A stretch of DNA of 64,000 nucleotides from Trichomonas vaginalis G3 (taxonomy: Eukaryota > Parabasalia > Trichomonadida > Trichomonadidae), in NCBI RefSeq assembly GCF_026262505.1, contig NC_067207.1, forward strand, positions 5,960,252 to 6,024,251, read 5' to 3'. Numbering within the stretch: the stretch's first letter is position 1; every line of letters starts with the position of its first letter. The notes under the pieces are model-generated. The model had not been told where the DNA came from. It made no database searches and was given only the letters and a program-made list of their open reading frames with translations. The translations under genes were made by a program, and so were the position numbers. Shown here one piece after another: positions 47,622 to 59,947 of this stretch.

Positions 47622-48763
47622 GGAATATTATTGAATTTCTTATTTCTTGATGTTTACGTAATTCAATTTTTGAGAATAGTTTTGAATTTTGTTCGAGATA
47701 ATCGTTTTGATGTGGGTTTCCATTTTCAATGAATCATAAACAGCCACGAGAAAGAGATTATTGCATAGTGGTTGAAAGTATTTCAAAAATAAATTGGATT
47801 TGAGAGGATGACCTCACACATTCATTATAAAATTTGCAAGCCAAATTATCGTTGAAAATAGTTTACGATGCCTTCCTATAAGTTTTCGTATTTTCATACA
47901 AGAATTTTGAAAGGAAAAGTAATTTTCTCTTAATTTATCCATGATATGTATGTTCTATAATGATTGCCTTTCAATAATATTTCATAAATTAATTAATGAT
48001 GAAATCATAAAAGTGACAACGATACATCAACTATACCTGGATTAGTGATAGTATTTCTATTTATCGATTATCTTTAATTTTTGAGAACTTATTCAATTCA
48101 TAAGACCAAAAAATGTTGTATAAAAATTAATATATTAAAAATTAATAGATCAAATTAAATTTCAATTAAAATCTGAATTATTTCAAAATTCAAAATCGAA
48201 ATTTATCAAATGGTCAATGAAATTGAATTTGAATTTCGAATACCACCACAAATAATCGAGAATCTCCTGATTGGATATCTTAAAATCGCAATTTTCAAAA
48301 TAATCTTTATTAAGGGTTCACTATTTTCCCGAATAAATCATCAAATTGTATTAGCTGTCGCCTATAATAGACCGCTCGGGTTATTAAATCCCAAAAATGC
48401 ATATTGAGATTTTTCAGATTCAAAAATCTAGCTTCTGTTTCAATTTCATGATTTCAAATAATTAAGGCAGATATGTCTGTATTATAATCATATCATTTGA
48501 TTGAAAAAATTAGCAAATTTGCATTTCTAAAAATTTCTTCGTAATTTGCATCAAAATTGAGAAAAATATATCCTTCGTGTACATCAATTTTGGACATGTA
48601 ATTCATTTCAAATAAGATCAAAAATCAATCTGAAACTTCTTCTTTCTCAGTTCGAACGATCTGTTTTTAATTTATTAGGAACGAACAATAATTTTAATAC
48701 TCTCAAACCCAAAACTGTGAAGAATGGCATAGCGTGGCAGTTTTTTTTCAACTCTACAAGAAA
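47622..48763. other. intergenic, 1.1 kb, orphan Initiator box
   Basis: AT-rich divergent gap. AAAAGTGACA (minus-oriented Initiator-like box) at 48009-48018 lies about 390 bases before the Myb start, too far for the usual spacing. A 65-codon frame at 48210 is Ile/Phe-rich noise. Confidence 0.35.
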
Positions 48764-49435
48764 ATGAACTATCCTCAAAAGAATCAGCAAATTCAAGGAA
48801 ATATGCAATACGATCCTAAAAATAGGATGTATGCTTCTCAACAAATGTATTTAGATATGCATACTGCGCAAATTCCATATCAAAATTCATATAAAAGCCC
48901 TCACAGCAGTAAAGTAGCAATTTTGCAAACACCTCAGATGATGATGACTCCACAACAACAATTAAATCAAAACCTCGTCAATCAAATTCCATTTCAAACT
49001 TTAAATGCTCAGCAGCAAGCCTATATATCACAAGCTATCCTCAGCCAACAGTCTATGATGCAAGCAAATCCATTAACTTCTCAAACACCCCCACAATTAA
49101 TTCCTCAACAAAATTTGGCCGCACAGCAATCAACATTATTAGCAATTCAACCACAATATCAAACGACAAGAGGATATGATCATACAAAACGACTTACCGA
49201 TTCAGCAAAGCAAAAAATTGATAAAACAGAAATCCCACAACAAGTAATAAACATCCAGACACCGATGACACCTAAAAGTACTCCACTAGATTCTTCACCG
49301 AAAAATTCCGATGAACCAAAAACAAGTGCAAAACAAAATTTAATGTTTTTCACTCCTTCACCTCCTACTGGCTGCTTTACAATAGTTCGTCGTGGAAATC
49401 TACCAGAGATTCGTTTTGAATACCAAGGCCTCTGA
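48764..49435 (+). CDS. Gln/Pro-rich low-complexity protein
   Basis: A 223-residue protein from the ATG at 48764. It is rich in Gln, Asn, Met and Pro (for example MMMTPQQQLNQN), with a Ser/Thr-Pro region (TPMTPKSTPLDSSPKN) and a more ordered end, PTGCFTIVRRGNLPEIRFEY. The last part suggests a short binding motif. It resembles transcription co-regulators or RNA-granule proteins by composition only. Confidence 0.55.
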   Translation: MNYPQKNQQIQGNMQYDPKNRMYASQQMYLDMHTAQIPYQNSYKSPHSSKVAILQTPQMMMTPQQQLNQNLVNQIPFQTLNAQQQAYISQAILSQQSMMQANPLTSQTPPQLIPQQNLAAQQSTLLAIQPQYQTTRGYDHTKRLTDSAKQKIDKTEIPQQVINIQTPMTPKSTPLDSSPKNSDEPKTSAKQNLMFFTPSPPTGCFTIVRRGNLPEIRFEYQGL

Positions 49436-49540
49436 TTTCCATATGTTATTCCAAAATTTTTATTCATAAATTGTCTTAATTTGTTTTTTAAAATTTAAAA
49501 AGATTATGTTTTTACTCAATTCTATTTTTATGTATTGGTT

Positions 49541-50767
49541 TTACATCTTACTTTGGAATTCAACAATTCTTTTAACGGCATCTTCGATCTTTTCATCAAA
49601 TTTAATGTTCTGAAGAGCGAATTTCATTGATTTGGCGAAATATTCAGCTTCACGTGCTGGGAAGTGCGATGGCATGAAGTTGTATCTGTATTTAAGGAAT
49701 CTTCCGGCTTCGCTCTCAACTGTATGAGAAAAGATCGTAGCTTGTGGGGAATAAGGATTTTCAAACATTTCTGTATGGATTGTAACGTTTGAAATTGGTC
49801 TCTTGAATTTCAATTTTCCGATATGAGACAAAGCGAGGAAAGAATAGTTTCCTTGCTTAGCCCATCCCTTGAATCCCTTTATCTCCTCCTGATTTGTTGT
49901 TTGTGTGAGTCTAAGACCAGGAGTATGGAACTTTCTTTCGAAATTCTCGCGCATTCTTGCAGCGAGGTCTCCAACCTTCTCTGATGGCTTCGCATCGGCT
50001 ACAACATCGATATTTGACATCTGAAGTGGGTGTGATGGATCAAATTTGTCGGATTTGCGGAGATTAACGCAAGTCATGAGTCCCAATTTATCGTATTCGC
50101 CATTCATTGCAACAGCAGCAAGCATTTCGGATGTCCAAAGGGATTCTGTTAATTTGGAAACTTTTTGGGTTCTTTTATTGTAGCAGGAAAGTTTTTCGAA
50201 AGGAATCATCTTCTGGATGAATTGGTTTGGTCTGTGATGTGGTTCATCTTCCTTGAAATGATGGTTAAGATGAGATAAATCTGTAACATTTGTTTCTGGG
50301 AGTGGACGGTTCTTTATTTCTTCTTCAAAGAGGCTTTCTTGGCTGTAGAACTTTGTAACAGGTTCTTTTGGAATGCTGCCGTTCTGTAATGCCTCAACTA
50401 ATTGAATAATAAACATTCCATCGGTGACTGAATGTGATGCGTCGACAACAATCTTGTTATCGCTTACAAACATTGTCGCAAGAGCTTCTGTATACGGTGT
50501 TCTGTTCTTAGAAGCATATGTTGTTGCTAATTCAAGTGAATTATCAGCGAACTTTGGGATTCTTTTGATTGTAATAGGATCTTTGTTTTCAGCAATCTCA
50601 TCCTTTCCAACTAATTTTGTGTGAAGGCCAGCAAAGGAACGATCGACCATTCTAATATAGTCTTTTACAACAGATTTATCAGAGAATTCAAGACCAAACT
50701 GTACATGACAGTCAAATGGAATCAAACATCCTTCTAAGAATCTTAATTTTCTGTAGGGTTGAATCAT
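49541..50767 (-). CDS. HxxxD acyltransferase-like (alcohol acetyltransferase / condensation fold)
   Basis: A 408-residue protein of the CoA-dependent acyltransferase superfamily. The catalytic HSVTDG (HxxxDG) is at about residues 111-116, preceded by a beta strand NKIVVDAS. The C-terminal lobe has VTIHTEMFENPYSP and TVESEAG. It resembles alcohol acetyltransferases and the trichomonad condensation-like proteins. Substrate unknown. ATG at 50767. Intact. Confidence 0.7.
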   Translation of the reverse strand: MIQPYRKLRFLEGCLIPFDCHVQFGLEFSDKSVVKDYIRMVDRSFAGLHTKLVGKDEIAENKDPITIKRIPKFADNSLELATTYASKNRTPYTEALATMFVSDNKIVVDASHSVTDGMFIIQLVEALQNGSIPKEPVTKFYSQESLFEEEIKNRPLPETNVTDLSHLNHHFKEDEPHHRPNQFIQKMIPFEKLSCYNKRTQKVSKLTESLWTSEMLAAVAMNGEYDKLGLMTCVNLRKSDKFDPSHPLQMSNIDVVADAKPSEKVGDLAARMRENFERKFHTPGLRLTQTTNQEEIKGFKGWAKQGNYSFLALSHIGKLKFKRPISNVTIHTEMFENPYSPQATIFSHTVESEAGRFLKYRYNFMPSHFPAREAEYFAKSMKFALQNIKFDEKIEDAVKRIVEFQSKM

Positions 50768-51049
50768 TTTTGAAAAATGATGTCAAAAAATGTTGATAAG
50801 CAATTCATCAAACTCATCGGATGGATAAATCGCATATTTTGGAATAATCCCAATGCACTAAATGACTCTCAGTAATTCTATATAAATTGACTGCGGATAT
50901 CGAATCCAAAATTTATGTTCTCAGAATTCAAAACCTACTTAGTGTACTAATATTATAAAAATATTGTGTATAATTCATATACTTCATAACAAACAATAAA
51001 TGACACTTTATAATTACAAACACATAAAAATCTATATAAAATAGCATGA

Positions 51050-52342
51050 TTAACGAGGTTTTCTTCCACGCGCACGTGAAAATGTTTCTTCTGGATAGTT
51101 CTGTTTGGCGATCTCTCTTAGATCTATCCATGTATTGATAGGAATTTTCTTTGGCGGCAAAGGCTCTGCTGGAGGAAGGAGAGGAAGAAGTTTCTGGGCT
51201 TCTTCCTGCACAATATCACACCAGTGTTCTTCTGCAGCTGCTTCAACTAGGTATCTTATTTCCTGAATATTATTGTTTCCTATAAAAGGTATTGTCTTTT
51301 TAATAAACTTAAGGCTCTCTATCGCAACTGGCATGTAAATAGAACTTGCTCTACTTGAATATTTCTGCCAGACATCAAAATCTACTGGTGGACCGATTTT
51401 GCATATCTTCTTAGCTTCTTTCATGAATAAAGCACATTTAGGAGGGTCTTCAACAGGCCAATGATTCAATAAAAACGGTCTCATTTCGATCGCGTAATTT
51501 TCATTTCTTTTGAATAAAGATTTAAGGACATTTATAAGTGGATCAAAGAATGTTGCATAGTGTGATGCAAAATGTATGAGTTTTATTGCTGTGAACAATG
51601 GGTTTGTCGGTAATTTTGGATCATTTTGCGGAAATCCATCTAAAATCTTTGTGATCGTTTCAAGTATGACAATCATCCCATGAACTGGAGGTGGGACTAA
51701 CATGGATGTTATGTTAGATAAAATTATTGGAAAATATAAATTTGAATCGAGAGAAATAAGCATATCTCGTGCAGTTTCTCTGTCGCTAACAGATGCCGAT
51801 GATAGCCGTCGTACTAACGCTTTAATTAGTCGTGGCGGAATTATTTTTGGAAAAACCGGTATTAACTTCTGAAGTATTCCATAAGCATATGATATATCAG
51901 TTGTATGTCTTTTTGCTGGAAAAACGATGATTTTGTAATAAACAGATGGTTCAGCGTAAGGAGGTGGTGCTTCCATAACGAATGCTAATCCTTGATAGAA
52001 AAGATCAATAGAAGCAGTACTAAATCTCAATAAGCTCTGTGTAACGAATGGATATAATGCATTTAGAACGAGCGCTCTCTTTTCATGATCTTGGTTGTCT
52101 GTTAACATCAGCCTTTTTAGTAAAAGGACTAAATTCTCGCTTGTTGGTGATATAGCTCGCTTAGATCCCTGAGATTTTGGTAACGTTGGAAGATTATCTG
52201 TACTTTTTTTGGAAACGTCTGTTTGCTTTGTTATATAATCTGCCTTTATCTGAATCGGCATATTAGAGTAGCTATGCGATGCAGTGAGGGTGTGTGGACC
52301 ATGCCGTGGCCCTCTAGGAGTACCAACGGTATTCACACTCAT
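51050..52342 (-). CDS. PP2A B56-like regulatory subunit
   Basis: A 430-residue protein from the ATG at 52342. A disordered Ser/Thr/Pro leader of about 90 residues precedes HEAT-like helices. FLLNHWPVEDPPKCALFMKE resembles the B56 signature of Leu-x3-WP followed by a lysine/phenylalanine-Met segment, and later parts keep the B56 helix pattern (RETARDMLISLD). B56 subunits direct PP2A to targets. Trichomonads encode many such divergent subunits. The basic end (RARGRKPR) is unusual. The frame upstream to 52399 lacks ATG. Confidence 0.65.
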   Translation of the reverse strand: MSVNTVGTPRGPRHGPHTLTASHSYSNMPIQIKADYITKQTDVSKKSTDNLPTLPKSQGSKRAISPTSENLVLLLKRLMLTDNQDHEKRALVLNALYPFVTQSLLRFSTASIDLFYQGLAFVMEAPPPYAEPSVYYKIIVFPAKRHTTDISYAYGILQKLIPVFPKIIPPRLIKALVRRLSSASVSDRETARDMLISLDSNLYFPIILSNITSMLVPPPVHGMIVILETITKILDGFPQNDPKLPTNPLFTAIKLIHFASHYATFFDPLINVLKSLFKRNENYAIEMRPFLLNHWPVEDPPKCALFMKEAKKICKIGPPVDFDVWQKYSSRASSIYMPVAIESLKFIKKTIPFIGNNNIQEIRYLVEAAAEEHWCDIVQEEAQKLLPLLPPAEPLPPKKIPINTWIDLREIAKQNYPEETFSRARGRKPR

Positions 52343-54974
52343 CGTAAAAATTTCAAAAACTTTATTTAGAATTTCTAAACATCCTTGAGCAATTTTCAAT
52401 ATTTGGGTGTTTAATTATATGTCAAGTTTAGAGCCTATATTACTCAAGATATATCAATTTTTCTCTCCATTTGGAATATAAGGAAGAAAAAAATTAAAAC
52501 CTTTAGCCGAAATAGGGTAGATTATGTTTTTCAGTAGGTTTCATCATTGATACTTCATTCTCCAGTAAGTCAAATAGAAAAGTATTACATGAATTGCTCA
52601 ATAAGCATAAAAGAATATATATTTCGTTTTCAAATCCGTGTAAATACACTGTAATTCACTATGTAAATAGTTGTGCGCTGTTAATTTACTCCTATTTATT
52701 GTTTACACATTTTTCATATATTTGCCAATTCAAATTTTAGAGATATGTCATTCTAATTTTTGGTAAAGGTACATTCACTAGGCGATAACAGTAAAATGGG
52801 ATGAAAATAGGATAAATAGCATCCCTATATAGTGCCTAACAATATTTATACGGGCCAAAAAAAATTTGGCTAGAGATTTGGCGAGTTATAAAACTTAGAA
52901 AATTGAGAGGGATTTTTATTTTTGAATTTTTTTTGGAAAGTTAAAATTGCGATTAAAAATCGATTTCCGGGAGAACTAAGCATCTCATCATATATTTAAA
53001 TCGATAAAAATATTAAATAATAGTTGAATAGTATAATTACATGAAATTATGGCTGAATATACAGAAAAAATGAACATATTTGACATTTTTGAAAATTCAT
53101 ACGTTAGATGGTGACAAACTCATAAACTATACTTTAGCTAAGATTGATATATGGTTTCAACAACACATGGTTAAAATCGTAAAAATATTTTAGATTTCAA
53201 AAAGATATATATGGTAATATAATGGAACAGAGTCAACAAATAGCATGTAAAATATGTTATAATTAACTTTTTATTAGATCTAATAGTATATATCGAATGG
53301 TTTCCAGCTTTATGGTTAATTATTTTCTTTTCGAGCTTCTCTTTAACTGTTGTATTAAGGTTGTAAATTTTTGATGCTAGAAACTATGGAATCTTCTTTG
53401 CTGCTGCATTTTTCTTGAGAGTTCTTGCAATTTCGAATATATCTGCGCATTGTATGAAATGGGGGCTTTAAAATATCTTGAATCATAATAGGACTGCTTT
53501 TCCAAAGGAATGCTTATTTGTAAATCAGAGAGTTTCAAAATTGAGTGCAAGATTATCATCATAACTTAATAATTTTGTAGCATTTTTCTAAATATGCTAC
53601 AAAATTATCATTCTCAATTGAATGATGAATCGAAAGAATTTTGTAGCGTACGATTATTTTCCCTTGAAAAATAAATTAAAAATTTTTGTATATTTAATCA
53701 TACTGTTTAATGAGCATCCTAATTTACTAAAAATAAAAAGACGATAGAAAATATTCAAAAAACTTGATGGCTTTAGATAGTCTTTTCGAGGAGTAACTTT
53801 TTCAGTGAATCGTCGAACGCTATCCACTCTCATAACATGTCCTCTTAATGTCCAAGGATATGCAACTTTTATCCCCATATTCATTGATCTTCCAAAATTT
53901 CAATATCAAATTAGGCTTCAAAGTTCCTAAAACTTTAGCCATGAATAGGATGTCAATCTTAAAGTCATTTCCTACCTCCTTCATACATGAAATTAAGAAT
54001 AAAAGTTAATTTTTTAAAGTTTTTTAGTGATAATTTTTCAATGGAAAATAATCGTATGCTACAAAATTTTCGATTACTGATCGGGTGAGAATTTTGATTT
54101 TGGTGCAAAAAAGGAAGACAAGCTATTAACAAATCATTTACTGTTGTTCATCAAAAGAAGAAAACTTTGATAACAACTAATGATGATAAAATCAAGCTAT
54201 CTTTTAATATTTTAAATTGATAAGACATTCAAAATATTTGAATGGTTTAAAATATTTTCTTTTAATTTCTATAAGATATTATCATGATTATATAATAAAA
54301 TTTAAATTTTTATTCAAAAAGGCAATATTTCAAACTTTTAATTTCAAAAATCTTAATTCTGCAATAAATGTATTTAATTGTAGCAAATTTAATGATCCTT
54401 CGTCATGCTTAGCAATTTGGAACTCATAAATTAATGATTTCTTCAAGTAAAATTCTGCATTATTTCAAAAGTCAATAATTCTCTAGTAACTTTTCTTCAA
54501 ACCCTAACCATTATATTATAGGTATAATGGAGAATAATTGCAAAGAAAGATAGCCGAATTTACTGGGTAGTTCTTGTGATGCGAAATAATTGCAAATTAA
54601 CACCTAGTTTTAACAGCATCAATCTCTTTTTGCTCTCATTTAAATGCATTCGCACACTTTAATTTTGAAATATAAGAGTTTTGGAAATTATCAAATTTAT
54701 CTGCTCAAATACTATAGATCTTCATAAGTGTTAATAGAATCATTAGCCTTACATATAGTGTTTAATATAATGATGCACATTATACTGGGATTCATTCCTT
54801 ATTCATCTAGTTATTATAAGATTTACAACCCCATGAAAATTTAAAATTTTGTCAAAAATAGTGAATGTACCTTTTTTTGGTTTTGATGTTACCACATGTT
54901 TATGGTTCTACGAACATGAGCCTCTAATTCTTACATATTCTATCGTCTTATGACGCAAATTTACATCATCAAAT
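52343..54974. other. 2.6-kb gene-poor region with inverted repeats
   Basis: Very AT-rich. It holds an inverted-repeat unit (53631-54072) and a smaller palindrome (53572-53605) described separately. Minus-strand frames at 53377-53562 and 53654-53884 are short; the second (KVAYPWTLRGHVMRVDSV near its start) looks somewhat coding-like and may be a gene or transposon remnant. No complete gene or RNA gene recognised. Confidence 0.4.
53572..54072. repeat. MITE-like inverted repeats with TTTTGTAGC motif
   Basis: A 42-bp segment at 53631-53672 is repeated inverted at 54033-54072 with about four differences; both contain GATTATTTTCC. A smaller palindrome, ATTTTGTAGCAT at 53572-53583 with its complement at 53594-53605, uses the same core. 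Such ends about 440 bp apart suggest a small nonautonomous element holding a gene remnant. Confidence 0.55.
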
Positions 54975-55825
54975 ATGGACGCTCCTGAAATTGCTTTCTT
55001 TAGCAGGAAACGCCCTACGAGTTCAAGTCAAAACTCGACAGAAACTGATGGTGTTAGTTCAGATAATGCTCCAAATGAAATGCAATTTGGCTCTCAATTA
55101 ACAGCATTCCAATCAATGGAAAACACTGACGACGAAGTACTAGAAATTATAAAGTCTGTAGGTCCTTCTTCACGAGATATTTCACAGCTTAATTCAATGA
55201 ACTCAGCAGAATCATGGGCATCTTTTGCATCTTTTGGCCGCGCTGCCAGAGATGCGGCAACCCTTGTGGAAGTGATGTAATCTATTTCGAAAATCTTGCT
55301 TTTCATAAAAGACACTTTACTTGCAAGAAATGCAATCAGCCTCTGATCGAACCTGTATTAATTGGCAAAGAAGTTTACTGCTTAACTTGCTCTCATGGAG
55401 ATAAACAACCTGATATGCCAGAAGATTACGGTTGCTGCATTTGTAGCAAACCTTTCTGCGAAACTTCAATTATTATTGCTGGAAAATGCTATTGCCAGGA
55501 ACATTTCAGATGTGCTACATGCCACAAACAGTTAACAGTTGATAATTATCGTCAAAGAAAGGGTCATATTTACTGTATCGAACACGCACCTCAACGACCA
55601 ATTACAAGTTGCGCAGAATGCGGTGGAGAAATTACTGATAAGGCTATTACCGCGATTGGACAGCATTTTCATCCAGGATGCTTCTGCTGTGTTATATGTA
55701 AGACAAACTTAGCTAATCAAGCTTTTGCGGCTTGGAAGAACAAACCTATTTGCCAAAACTGTTTCAAGAGACTTCCAAAACATATTCGTGCGATTATATC
55801 AAAACAGGTACACACTGGATTTTAA
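54975..55825 (+). CDS. three-LIM-domain protein, one frameshift
   Basis: The first frame (54975-55280) is a Ser/Asn-rich leader of about 85 residues. Near 55235-55245 reading must move by one base to enter a second frame ending at 55825. That frame has three LIM zinc-binding domains: CQRCGNPCGSD...CKKC...CLTC, CCICSKPFC...CATC...CIEH and CAECGGEITD...CVIC...CQNC. LIM proteins link the actin cytoskeleton and signalling complexes. The overlap of the frames (55214-55280) contains no T. vaginalis-type GTATGT intron donor, so an indel is likelier than splicing. Confidence 0.8.
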
Positions 55826-56162
55826 ATTACAATAATATCTTGTTCGAATCTTATAAACACATGTTACTTTATCTCTATTTTTTATTTTTGTTTAATTTTT
55901 TGAAAATATTTTTTTTTTAATCGATAATGAGCATAGGGGAATACGCATAAATAATTGCTTATTTGTTTTGCTTTCAATGGAAAATAATACCTTCTTCACA
56001 GCTGCATTTTGATATCATCATATTTTGATACGCACCAAGATTTGGTTAGTTTTCAGTAATTCTCTAAATGGAAAATTCTACATTAAATTTGGAAAAGGAA
56101 TAATACCATATTCACATAGAAAATAGCTAGACATCGTATAAAATTTTCGGTCGTTTTTTATA
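55826..56162. other. intergenic
   Basis: About 340 AT-rich bases downstream of the LIM gene; the leader GGTCGTTTTTTATA stands just before the ATG at 56163. Nothing else recognised. Confidence 0.4.
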
Positions 56163-59053
56163 ATGATAACAGACAGAAACGAGGCTTTCAAGCACAACTC
56201 ATGTAAAAAAGTTGCACAGTTGTCGAAAGTCATCGTTTCTATGCGCAATATATCAATGGATCATGCAGCCATGTTGTTATCAGTTGCAAACAGATATGAA
56301 AACACGATAACGCAAATTTTCATAGATCATCGTCAACAACTTGAAGATATAAACACTAGACTCTTCAACTTTCGAAAAGCAACAATAGATAACGAGTGCA
56401 GAAAGTTTGCGCAAAAATATAAAGCTGCGAAAACAGAATACAACGAATTGGTTACGTCCAGAGTGGAAACAGTCAACAATATATCAAAAGAAGCAAAGGA
56501 TCTTACAGAAATAATTGCTCAATTACGAAAACAGAATTTCCAATCTGCAGACCCCGTTATCAATTCTGCAGACAAGTTCAAGGCAGAGTTCATGTCTACG
56601 AAGAAAAAACAAAAGCCGAAATCAAAAGCAGAGGTAAATTCAGCAGTTAATCCTCTCAAAGAAAAAATGAAGCAATTACAGGCCGAGCACGATGAGGAAA
56701 TGACTAAAATGGCGAATGAACACAAGTCATTGGTTAAATCTTTGATGAGAGAAAAAAACGTACAATTATTCAACGAAATTATTAAACGTAGACCAGTCTT
56801 AGTTTCATTACTAACAAAGATAAAACGCGCTAAAGATGCAAATAATCAACTTTTTAGCGATCTAAGTAATTACAGAAACACAGAATCTCAATTAATCAGA
56901 CAATACAGACAAAATTTTTCGGATTTTTTACAACAGTATACATCTAGCATTGCCAAAAATAATGCTCAGATACAAGCTATTCGTGGCAAAGCAGCAGCTT
57001 TAGTAAACACGTTTCAAGAAGAGTTAGTGAACGAAGGAAAAGTTCGTGCTCAAAAACAAGCCCACATGAAGAATGAGATTGCATCCCTGATTTCACAAAT
57101 CAACCAAATTAAATATAATAACGAACATCTTGTTGAAACGAAAATGGGCGATATAAGCAACCAGCAGATGCAGATAGCCGCCTCTCAAGCTGAATATAAG
57201 CAAGTTCTTGAAAAAGAACAATATTTTGAATCATTAATTCAAGAATCGCAATCTAACATTGATAGCTTAGGAACATCAATACAAGTTGTTAAGGATAACT
57301 TTTCTGAATCATTAAAATCGATGTTTGCTTCAATTTATCAATCAAAAACATATCTTCAGAATCAAATTGGCTCTGAACTTCAAAATTTTGAGAAAAGACT
57401 CAAAGAACTCACAGTTAAATTTGATAAATACGAGACAGATCAGTTTTCCAATATCACAGGTGTCATTAATACTTCAAATGAAATTGGAAAGAACAAAACT
57501 CGATCAATTCAAACAGAAATAGAGAAATCCCAAGGTGACATCAGGCGTCTCAATCAAGCCAATCAAACAGAAATCAACCAAATTGAACAGAAAAACAAAA
57601 CGAAAATTTCGGATTACGAAAAAGCAAATAATTGTAGATTGGATGGTCAAAAGTCCGAAATAAAGCAAGCAGAAACAAGAAAAGAGACAGAAAACAAGAA
57701 GAAAGCCGAACAAGTTTTATCCGGATTTAGAAAAGATTTGCAAGACAAAAAAACTAAATCAAAAGAAACATTTGATAAGCAATCAAGCGATAACCTCGCA
57801 AACCTAGCCAAAAGTACCGAGAAAAGTGGCGCTTTAATCGAACATGAAAAAGAAGTTGAAGAATTACAAAGAAAATTACAGGTCGCGGAAGAATTAATAA
57901 ACAAGGCAAATATTGAGTCTCAGAACAAGTCATCGGCATTGAATGCTATGATATCAAACACTGAGAAACTCATCCGCCAGCACCAGAGATCAATTAAATC
58001 AGAAACAGAAGAAATTGGAAAAGAATATGATATTAAAATCCAATTTGAACAAGTTGAGCTCCAAAATAAGATCGAACAACTCTCAAAACTATTCGATGCT
58101 GAAGAAAACAAAAGAGCTTTCATGGTCATTGATCAAATTCGAAAAATTAGGAACGTACAGAACAGAACTCAAGATATGATTAACCAAAGAAAGAGATCAT
58201 TAGAACAGATGAAGAACCAGAACGAACAGAAAGTCAAAAAAATGCAACAACAATTGGAATCTGCTAAAAACGGAGATAAGTTAACAAAATTACAAGAAGA
58301 CTTTAAACAGAAACAAACTGAAATGGAAAAGAAAATTGCTGACGCAAATAAACAGTTAGAAGATGATAAAACCAAAATTTCGAATAATTTGACGAAAACA
58401 AAGAAAGAATTTGAAGATGAAAAGGTAAAAATAGAAAAGAAATACCAAGACGATGAAGCATCCTTCAAACGAGAGATAGAAGTTAATAAAAAGAATAATG
58501 ATGATTTACAAGCCGATATCCAAAAGAAGAAACAAGAGATTATACAAAAGATTGAACAGCAGAAACAAAATCTTCTAGAAGAACACAAGAAATCCCTTTC
58601 TGCTATTCAAAGAAGAATTGAATCGGTGAAATCTTCTCTGACAGAACTTCAAAACTTTGCAATGATGAATATGATAAGAAGAAGAATGTTTTAGACGACA
58701 ATCTTTCTAAAAGATTAGTTAAAGATGACCAATATATCCAACAAATGCTCAACACATCAAATGAACGTAGCCAGCAATTGGATAATGATATAAAGAGACT
58801 CTGGGAATACAGGGGATCTTTGGTTGCTCAATTCCAAGACCCAGAAATGGCAAATGACGAAAAACAAAGAATTGCTGCTAAAAAGAAAGAATGTGAAGCA
58901 GCATTGCAAAAAGTGAATGAGGCACAAAGCCAGTTTATTGATGTAATAACTGGACTTGAAATGCATTCACAGTCATTAAATTCAATGTTGATTTCTCCTC
59001 GCACATCAATGAGATCACGCGGAAAAGCAAGAATTATGTCACCGCATATCTAA
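56163..59053 (+). CDS. long coiled-coil protein, one frameshift
   Basis: About 960 codons. From the ATG at 56163, a short N-terminal domain (about 90 residues, SMRNISMDHAAMLLSVANR) leads into nearly continuous Lys/Glu/Gln coiled coil to residue about 840. Near 58660-58670, in an AAGAAGAAG stretch, the frame shifts: the present frame stops at 58694. The next frame continues the coiled coil (about 110 more residues, ending in SRGKARIMSPHI) to 59053. Likely a cytoskeletal or scaffold protein; no specific family. Confidence 0.75.
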
Positions 59054-59947
59054 CCATGTTATTTTTATTATTCTCATTATATATAAACTTTTTGTTTTTA
59101 TTTTGATTATTAAATTACAAATAACCTTTATTGTTTACATCGACCTTGATTCAAAATATCAAGCAGGCTCACAATATTCATTTCCATCAATTCTGATTCC
59201 AAAGGTTATTTCATTGTCTTTTCGTAAGCAATGTCAAATCGATAAATGTCTAATGATTTTATGCATTGCATTGATCATAAGCATAAATATTAATTGCAAA
59301 AACGTTTTATTGCAAGACTATATTGAAAAAAATTATTATTTAATAGCTTTAATACACCCTGATTAATGATTTATAAGCGTCATATCCTTAAATTAAATAA
59401 TCCACTTCAAATTGAGTTATCTGACATTTGACCTTATTCGATCAAATCTATCAATCTGAATCTGATTAATAATATGTGTCTTTTCAGATTGTATGCATTA
59501 TGTAGCGTTCCGAAACAAAATTGTAATTCGAATTAATCAAACTAGATCTTAATTTTCAAAAGACAATAGAGTTCCGTTATTCAGCAATATGCAGTAGCAT
59601 TGTACACTCTGCGTATTAATTAAATCTTGCAGTATTTAATTGAACACCTCCATAACAAATCGCGCAAATTTATTATGAATTAGCATAAAACACGTTATCA
59701 CTAATTAATTTACCATTCTCCATATATGAGAATGATTTATCACTATTAAAACTTCGATGTTATTTATTTCAAAAGTTTACGAATAATCTCAAATCGCCCA
59801 CTTGTCAATTCAATTTCGAATCGACTACCCGTCCCAGATTTTTTCCACAGCCCATGAACTGTATATATTAATATTTTTATAAAAAATAGTTGAGCCAATT
59901 ATCTTCTCACATTCAATTTTTTCAATGATTGTTATTAAATTTTCAAA
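59054..59947. other. intergenic, 0.9 kb
   Basis: AT-rich spacer in front of the channel gene. An 87-codon frame at 59103-59366 has low-complexity Ile/Leu content and no motif. No repeat or RNA gene recognised. Confidence 0.4.

Noticed and set aside
55843-55853. tRNA T-loop-like GTTCGAATC
   Set aside because: No matching acceptor or anticodon stems around it.
56163-58694. Myosin or kinesin tail
   Set aside because: Coiled coil alone is not diagnostic, and no motor domain or P-loop is present upstream.
59103-59366. 87-codon open frame
   Set aside because: Composition is dominated by Ile/Leu/Lys/Asn as expected from AT-rich noise. No promoter box or motif.
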